Assembly (NCBI GenBank): GCA_029449245.1
Contig: JANATF010000010.1
Coordinates: forward strand, 124,001 to 188,000
From: Mortierella alpina
Lineage: Eukaryota; Mortierellomycota; Mortierellomycetes; Mortierellales; Mortierellaceae
Reading direction: 5' to 3'
DNA length: 64,000 nt
The notes under the pieces were generated by a model, which saw nothing but the letters and a program-made list of their open reading frames with translations, ran no database searches and was not told the DNA's origin. The translations under genes and the position numbers were made by a program. This document shows, piece by piece, positions 59,039-64,000 of the stretch; position 1 is the first letter of the stretch; every line of letters begins with the position of its first letter.

Positions 59039-60574
59039 ATGAAATTCTCATTCTGCATTCTCTCCGTCGTGGCGGCTGTGGCCTATGCCGCCGCAGACGT
59101 CGCCACCCAGGACAAAGTCCACAGGACCTACACCTCTGCAAACTTCCCTCTTAAGTCGAGCGAGTTCCAGTTCCGTCAGCAGAAGGATAAGAATGCCTAC
59201 TATGGAGCACTCAAGACCTTCAACAACTTGATCCAGCCCAAGGAGTTCCCTGCATCAGCCCTGCCATTGGCGATCGTCACCCCTCGCAAGGCCAACAACG
59301 CGGGTCTGGGTAAGGTCGTCAAGGTTGCCAAGAAGTATGGACTTCGTGTCTCTGCCCGCTCTGGTGGCTACCAATCCGGTTACTCCTCCAACATGGCCGC
59401 CCTCGACAAGAAGCACGAGGACTTTGTTCTCCTGGATCTGTCCAAGCTCAACAAGGTGACGATCAATCCCAAGGCCCGCACTGCCACTGCTGAGCCTGGA
59501 ACCACCGGTTCGGAACTGTACAGTGAGGCGATCAAGTACGGTCTGCACTTTGCTGGTCCCCACAGCACCCGTGTCACTCTTGGCGGCTTCTTGCTCCAGG
59601 GAGGTATGGGTGTCGGATCGCGTCTCCATGGTGCGGGTGTTGACAATGTCATTGGGTTCGACATCATCACCGCCGAGGGCAAGTCCGTGTACGCCGATGC
59701 GAAGCACAACAAGGACCTCTTCTTTGCTGTTCGCGGTGGTGGACAGTTCTTTGGCGTCGTGACAAAGTTCCACCTTCGTCTCGTCCCCATCGTTAAGAAG
59801 CCCTCGCTCACACCCAAGTATACCGAAGCGTCCGTCAAAATCGAACAGGTCTTTGCCATCTTTGAGCGCCCAGAGGCCAGCCAGCTCTTGGACTTTTACA
59901 GCAAGTTCGATCCCAAGGCTCCCAAGGCTCTTGAGAACAAGATCATCTTTGTGGTTGACGAAAAGACCAATGCCAAGCAGTACCTCTTTGCCTCCTTCGC
60001 GTCCGTTCCTTTCAATTCCTCCACGGCTGTCTACAAGGCTCAGGATCAGCTCACACAGTGGACCAAGAGCGTGCCCACCAGCTTTTCCTCATCGGAGGCC
60101 AGCACCTACGGTGGTGTGATCCGCGGCGGTGATGGTGGATGGGCCCATGATGACCTGTCCTACTATGCTGAGGATGCCTGGCTCAGCGTGCCTCTCGATC
60201 CCCGTGTCCAGCAGATCTTGATCAAGCAGTGGGACAAGGTCCCTTCGGCCTTGTCCTCAATGGCCCTGAACACTGGTACCTGGGATGCCCCCACGCGCTC
60301 TGCTCTTGGTTATGATCGCTCGTACTCGCTCGCCGTCTACTCGACCTGGAAGCGCAACGGCGATGCTGCCTGGGATGCCAAGAACAAGGCCTGGTTGGAC
60401 GAGACCATGAAGAAGATCAAGCCCTACACTCTCGGCTACTACGCCAACGAGTTGCGCCCCAAGAAGCTGCAGGACAGAGACTACTGGCGCAAGTGCTACG
60501 AGAAGAAGACCTACAACACCCTGCGCGTCACCAAGAAGCGTTGGGATCCCAAGAACACCTTCAAGAGTTTGTAA
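59039..60574 (+). CDS. Secreted FAD-linked oxidoreductase (berberine-bridge-enzyme-like, VAO fold)
   Basis: This 511-residue, intronless gene encodes a flavin oxidase or dehydrogenase of the PCMH/VAO fold. The signal peptide is MKFSFCILSVVAAVAYA, cleaved near residue 17-19. The FAD domain has PLAIVTPRKAN and VKVAKKYGLRVSARSGGY, where the usual RSGGH has Tyr111 in place of the His that binds FAD covalently. Then come LLDLSKLNKVTINPKARTA, AEPGTTGSELY, HFAGPHSTRVTLGGFLLQGG, DLFFAVRGGGQFFGVVTKF, and the C-terminal BBE segment YYANELRPKKLQDRDYWRKC to RVTKKRWDPKNTFK. The Cys of bicovalent enzymes is also absent. Codons end mostly in C/G, hinting at high expression. The start is the ATG at 59039, just before the signal peptide. 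Substrate unknown. Confidence 0.88.
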   Translation: MKFSFCILSVVAAVAYAAADVATQDKVHRTYTSANFPLKSSEFQFRQQKDKNAYYGALKTFNNLIQPKEFPASALPLAIVTPRKANNAGLGKVVKVAKKYGLRVSARSGGYQSGYSSNMAALDKKHEDFVLLDLSKLNKVTINPKARTATAEPGTTGSELYSEAIKYGLHFAGPHSTRVTLGGFLLQGGMGVGSRLHGAGVDNVIGFDIITAEGKSVYADAKHNKDLFFAVRGGGQFFGVVTKFHLRLVPIVKKPSLTPKYTEASVKIEQVFAIFERPEASQLLDFYSKFDPKAPKALENKIIFVVDEKTNAKQYLFASFASVPFNSSTAVYKAQDQLTQWTKSVPTSFSSSEASTYGGVIRGGDGGWAHDDLSYYAEDAWLSVPLDPRVQQILIKQWDKVPSALSSMALNTGTWDAPTRSALGYDRSYSLAVYSTWKRNGDAAWDAKNKAWLDETMKKIKPYTLGYYANELRPKKLQDRDYWRKCYEKKTYNTLRVTKKRWDPKNTFKSL

Positions 60575-60926
60575 AAACCGCCCTTTGTAACAACAAAGAT
60601 AACAATGGAGGCCGGTTATCCATTTTTCTCCCTGCGTGCATGACCTTAACCATAATAATCCTAATAAAAACTCCCTATACACTTCCACTTGTATATACCC
60701 ACTTCCTTGCATATCACAGATGGATGTATGTGTGTGAGAAAAGTGGATGCTGTAATGAGAGATGCTGCTATATATAAAAGTGTGATAAAACAAAGATGGT
60801 ATTGTGTGATGTTCCTGCCGAAAGCAGCCTTTTCCCGTGGGTACACCTACCAAGATGCAGCCTCTCTTTCCGAAAATACATCGTGGGGTACTAACTGACC
60901 GCTTTGTGTGGTGCGCAGGTAGCCCT
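60575..60926. other. Convergent gap between the FAD oxidase and Ca3427-like genes
   Basis: These are the 3' flanks of two convergent genes, A/T-rich, with the FAD oxidase poly(A) signal. There is no other feature. Confidence 0.5.
60663..60668 (+). terminator. AATAAA poly(A) signal of the FAD oxidase gene
   Basis: A perfect AATAAA lies about 90 bases after the stop codon at 60572-60574. Confidence 0.55.
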
Positions 60927-62500
60927 TCACACCAGTTGGACAACGTTGGCGTCGACGTACTTGCTCCGCAATTGGGCCTTGACATCTGCCTCCTGTTCCT
61001 TCACGATCACGCCAGCCTCCAGCAATACCCTTGCGCAGGTCACCAAAGACTTTTCTTGGATCACTGCGCAGCCGTCCTGTGGGTACTTCACGCCGCTAAA
61101 CCAGTCTTGGACATCCTGTCGGTTGTAAGACATCTTTTTCTGCACAAACGAGATGGAACTCTCGTAGTTCTTAGGGTCCACAAAGTGCAGAGTCGCCAAG
61201 GAGAGCCCTCGGAGGAAGCGGGCCAGGATCGACTCATGCTGTGGATCTTCAGTGATGGGCAGCTGGCGCGTCGACGCTGCAATCATGAATGCAGGCCAAG
61301 GTGGCGTGATGGTGTCTACGGAACGAACCTCCTTCGAATCATGGTATGGCTATGTGTTGCACGAAGAATTGGGGTGAAAAAAGTGGGTGTGTTCAATACC
61401 ATGTGTGCTATACGAAAATGCAGATGCACAGACAGCGAACTATAAACAACTTCCAACGGTTGGACATGGAACATGACATGAACAACAATAATAATAGGAC
61501 GGACGGACGAGGATGTGTCATTCCGAGTCTAAACAAAAATGCGCAATTGCCTAGGCATTGCGTTACCTTGGTGGTGAACTTTTCCCAAAGGAACGCATCC
61601 GTGGAGCCGTCGTTGACAGAATCCCGCATCTGCTGGAACGTGTTGAGGACCTTGAAGTCGAAGGGTGCCTTGAACTCTGGATCAGCAGGCGAGGTGCCCT
61701 GGAGCCAGCCCTCTTGCTCGGCTAGGACGTAAGGAATGATGTGGCTGCCGCTGCCAATCCTGGAGATGCCGATCGCTCCGTTCCGAAGCGACTGTCGGTC
61801 CACATGCTGTGAATCCTGGCCTACAGAAATGGCCCAGCCTAATTAAGGACACATAGCATATACCGCACGTTAATTTTGAGGGAACACATGGGAATGGGCA
61901 ACCCACCCTGAGCCCTGGTCCTTTGACTTACACAGCGGAGACTCGACATATGTGCCGATGATCTTATATGCGGTATGACCCTTGGCAATGCCGGCCAAGA
62001 GTCCCTCTGTCAGAGCGATAGCAACGTCCAGGGATCCGTCAATGAGTTTAGCCGTCATCTAAGACGAGGGAAGAACGATAGCGGATATGAATGATCAGTT
62101 TTTCCAGATAAGAGCAAACAGCGAGGCGTGCATCGGCAGAACAGGGGGGATAGTGTACTGGAAGACAAGTTGAAGAGTCATGTGTATTCCCGCTAGTAAA
62201 AGGTACCATGCTTTGCTGACAGATCAACCGTAAGCAGTTTGGTAACAAAGAAACAGACACATACCTCTCCTGTACCACTTGGGCAGCAGACCCTGTCGAC
62301 GACTATGCCCTCCTTTTCAAAGAAGCCGAGCTCGACGGCCAGGTGCAGCGGGGATGAGAAGTGCTCGGGGACTAGAGGCGGCAGAGAAGCTGTCAGTATA
62401 TAGGCCAGGGTATGGGTTCTGCGAACTAGCTTGTGCTACTGTCGCTGCAGTCTTGCATACCAAAGCCTACTCGAAGGACAGTCTGTGTTGATGCAACCAT
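60927..62500 (-). CDS. Ca3427-like periplasmic-binding-fold protein (SsuA/THI5 superfamily)
   Basis: This belongs to the eukaryotic family typified by Candida albicans Ca3427, which has the two-lobed periplasmic-binding-protein fold related to SsuA and Thi5. The exons, read leftwards, are 62461-62500, 62265-62371, 61932-62058, 61567-61820 and 60927-61349, giving 316 residues. Sequence landmarks are VLRVGFVPEHFSSPLHLAVE, CCPSGTGE, LDVAIALTEGLLAGI, YKIIGTYVESPLC, IGISRIGSGSHIIPYVLAEQ, SVNDGSTDAFLWEKFTTK and ITPPWPAFMIAAS. It has no signal peptide or membrane anchor, so it is presumably cytosolic. The ligand is unknown; related proteins bind small molecules or act in thiamine pyrimidine synthesis, which is not claimed here. 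All introns are GT-AG. Confidence 0.88.
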
Positions 62501-63100
62501 GCTGTGTGTGTGTGTGTGCGTAGTGGTGTGTGTAGTGGTGTCGCTGCGAAGAGAGGAAGGCGGCGGTGATTCCAACGAGGACGAGAAAGAGGAATGAGAG
62601 ATGAGCGAAGTCGAGGATGGACCAGAGGAGATTGGAAAGAGACTGATGCAATGGAAGGGGGGAATGAGTGTCCAGTATTAAAAATGCACGGTGACTGTTC
62701 GATCACGCCAAACAAAACGACCGCTCGAGGCGGACCCTTGTTCTCTTATCTCCCCGCTGCCCATCGCAGCCGATCACCCCTTGCACGCACTGCTCCCTGC
62801 TCTTCTTGGCCCCAAAGATCGCTCGCACCTGCCGGCTCAACTCCAGTTATTCACGTAGCGCAGCGGATGATAATTCCTTCCGAGGAACACTTCAGTGGCA
62901 CTTTGACCAAGCGGCATGTCCAACCTCGTCCATCAATAACCCCCAGATCCAGTCTCGAGGCGGTATATACAGAGTACAGTACATTAGAGGTACACGGGGG
63001 TATTAAAAAAACGCAGGGCATGCATGGGAATCGGACCTGGAAATGGACCGGCAGGCATGTGGACCCTAGCAGGATTGGGGTGGTACTACAGAACGCACAA
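62501..63100. promoter_or_regulatory. Intergenic region between Ca3427-like gene and ketohexokinase
   Basis: This 600-base stretch, between two minus-strand genes, holds the promoter of the Ca3427-like gene and the 3' flank of the ketohexokinase. A short GT-rich run is at 62500-62545. A plus-strand open frame of about 200 codons (62594-63214) overlaps the antisense of the kinase and is not supported. Confidence 0.5.
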
Positions 63101-64000
63101 TTACATCTCTGTGGATCTGAGCAGGCGCTTGAACCCGTACTGCGTGCACTTGAGACTCGCAAGCTCACATGCAAATCGAAGTCCTCTTCCAATGTCGTAT
63201 CCGCGCACGCCTAACGCCAGAATGATCCCTGCAGTGAATGTGTCCCCGGCGCCGACAGTATCTATGATCATGTCAATCTTGCCTGCACTCGAACTAAACC
63301 TCGTGCGGCTCTCTAAATGAAGGCCCACTGCACCCAATGCGCCCCAACAGCAAAACAATGTCGCACTAGGTTTTTTTTTTGAGGAGAATGATAGCGACGA
63401 TTAGTTAGACACAAGCAGAAATCAACTTTGACAGAGGTCACGAGTAGAACACGATTGCAATCCTTACGTTGGCTTGCAGTAGTCCCCAATGCTCGCCAAA
63501 AAGTCCTCGGGTCGATCAAACCCCAGCGTCTCGGCATAGAGCTTTGAGAAGAAGCAGACATCCGCTTGCTGTAAAAGCTTTTTGATCCCTGGCCGGTCCC
63601 CCTTCTCAAACTCGACCGAAATGGTCAACTTCTGTCGCCAGCCTTGTCGGATGTACACAGATTCGATGTGATCGATCATCTTGTACGTTTCTGCGCCTCG
63701 CCCCTCGAAATGTATCCAGCGAAACGGACATGACATTTGAACAATGTCGGACACGGCCTTCATACACGCCACGTCGAACTTTTTGATAAATTCCTCGAGC
63801 GTAAGGTCCGGCAACGTTGAGTGACTGATGATCGTGCGTGTCTGTGGGTTGTTGGCCGATATAATGTACGCCTGCGGTGGTGACAGCTGTGAGGAATGAT
63901 AGACGCACGCTTCCGTCTTGACATTGCTCTCCTCGAGCGCCCTGAGCAGGACTCTGCAAAGTGTACACAAACCAGATGGATTTAAGGTTAGTGCCAGTTC
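63101..64000 (-). CDS. KHK: Ketohexokinase (PfkB family), 5' end outside window
   Basis: This ATP-dependent sugar kinase phosphorylates fructose, probably at C1, in the cytosol. Visible exons, read leftwards, are 63468-63953 and 63101-63365; an upstream intron runs off the right edge. About 250 C-terminal residues are present of the family's usual 300 or so. Ketohexokinase landmarks are QTRTIISHSTLPDLTLEEF, WIHFEGRGAETYKMIDHI, LTISVEFEKGDRPG and DVCFFSKLYAETLGF. The PfkB catalytic motif is DTVGAGDTFTAGIILAL with the base Asp. The end GLRFACELASLKCTQYGF also matches. The N-terminal ATP/sugar-binding residues are outside the window. Ribokinase-like alternatives fit less well than ketohexokinase. 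Confidence 0.9.

Noticed and set aside
63020-63045. Second B-box-like sequence on the minus strand (ggtccgattcc)
   Set aside because: No cloverleaf forms; it lies in the 3' flank of the ketohexokinase gene.
62594-63214. Plus-strand open frame of 206 codons
   Set aside because: Its second half is antisense to the ketohexokinase exon and the first half overlaps the neighbouring promoter.

Overview
The window is a nuclear contig segment from an early-diverging filamentous fungus. The most likely group is Mortierellomycota or a related Mucoromycota lineage. That placement is my inference from four things: many short GT-AG introns, a mid-range base composition, typically fungal genes (a short Chs5, a Pah1-type lipin, Efr3, a CaaX Ggamma, an Nox) and animal-like genes usually absent from yeasts (ketohexokinase, a DALRD3-like protein, an RPE65-type carotenoid oxygenase). 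I see no rRNA, no convincing tRNA, no transposon and no CRISPR array.

Layout. From 1 to 9.5 kb: phosphomannose isomerase (-, 3' end off the window), the exomer scaffold Chs5 (+), histone H3 (-), a carotenoid cleavage oxygenase (+, six exons), a PHO13-type HAD phosphatase (-) and a small Cys-rich protein whose start codon is split by an intron (+). From 9.6 to 23 kb: an 11-exon lipin/Pah1 (-), cytosolic Phe-tRNA ligase alpha (-), a mitochondrial carnitine/acylcarnitine carrier (+) and a G-protein gamma subunit (+). From 23.6 to 30.3 kb: a 2,048-residue Ras guanine-nucleotide exchange factor (-). From 33 to 41 kb: an NADPH oxidase, ARPC5, a small unknown protein and the PI4-kinase anchor Efr3 (all +). 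From 43.6 to 50.2 kb: a poly-Gln protein with three HMG boxes and a DALRD3-like protein (both +). From 50.4 to 53.3 kb: an orphan seven-helix membrane protein (-). From 53.3 to 59.0 kb: a gene-poor stretch with a 63-64 bp tandem repeat. From 59 to 64 kb: a secreted FAD oxidase (+), a Ca3427-type periplasmic-binding-fold protein (-) and a ketohexokinase (-, 5' end off the window).

Most genes are unlinked housekeeping functions. A loose theme is cell-surface growth and signalling: RasGEF and Nox lie head to head, followed by ARPC5 and Efr3, with Chs5, Pah1, Ggamma and the seven-helix protein elsewhere. Exon boundaries were read by hand from GT/GC...AG sites and checked by reading-frame closure. 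Every multi-exon model given as complete sums to a multiple of three. No single previously undescribed system stands out. The most noteworthy points are a carotenoid oxygenase lacking its fourth iron-binding His, a DALRD3-like protein in a fungus, a secreted FAD oxidase with Tyr in place of the flavin-linking His, the three-HMG-box protein, the orphan 7TM protein and the split start codon.
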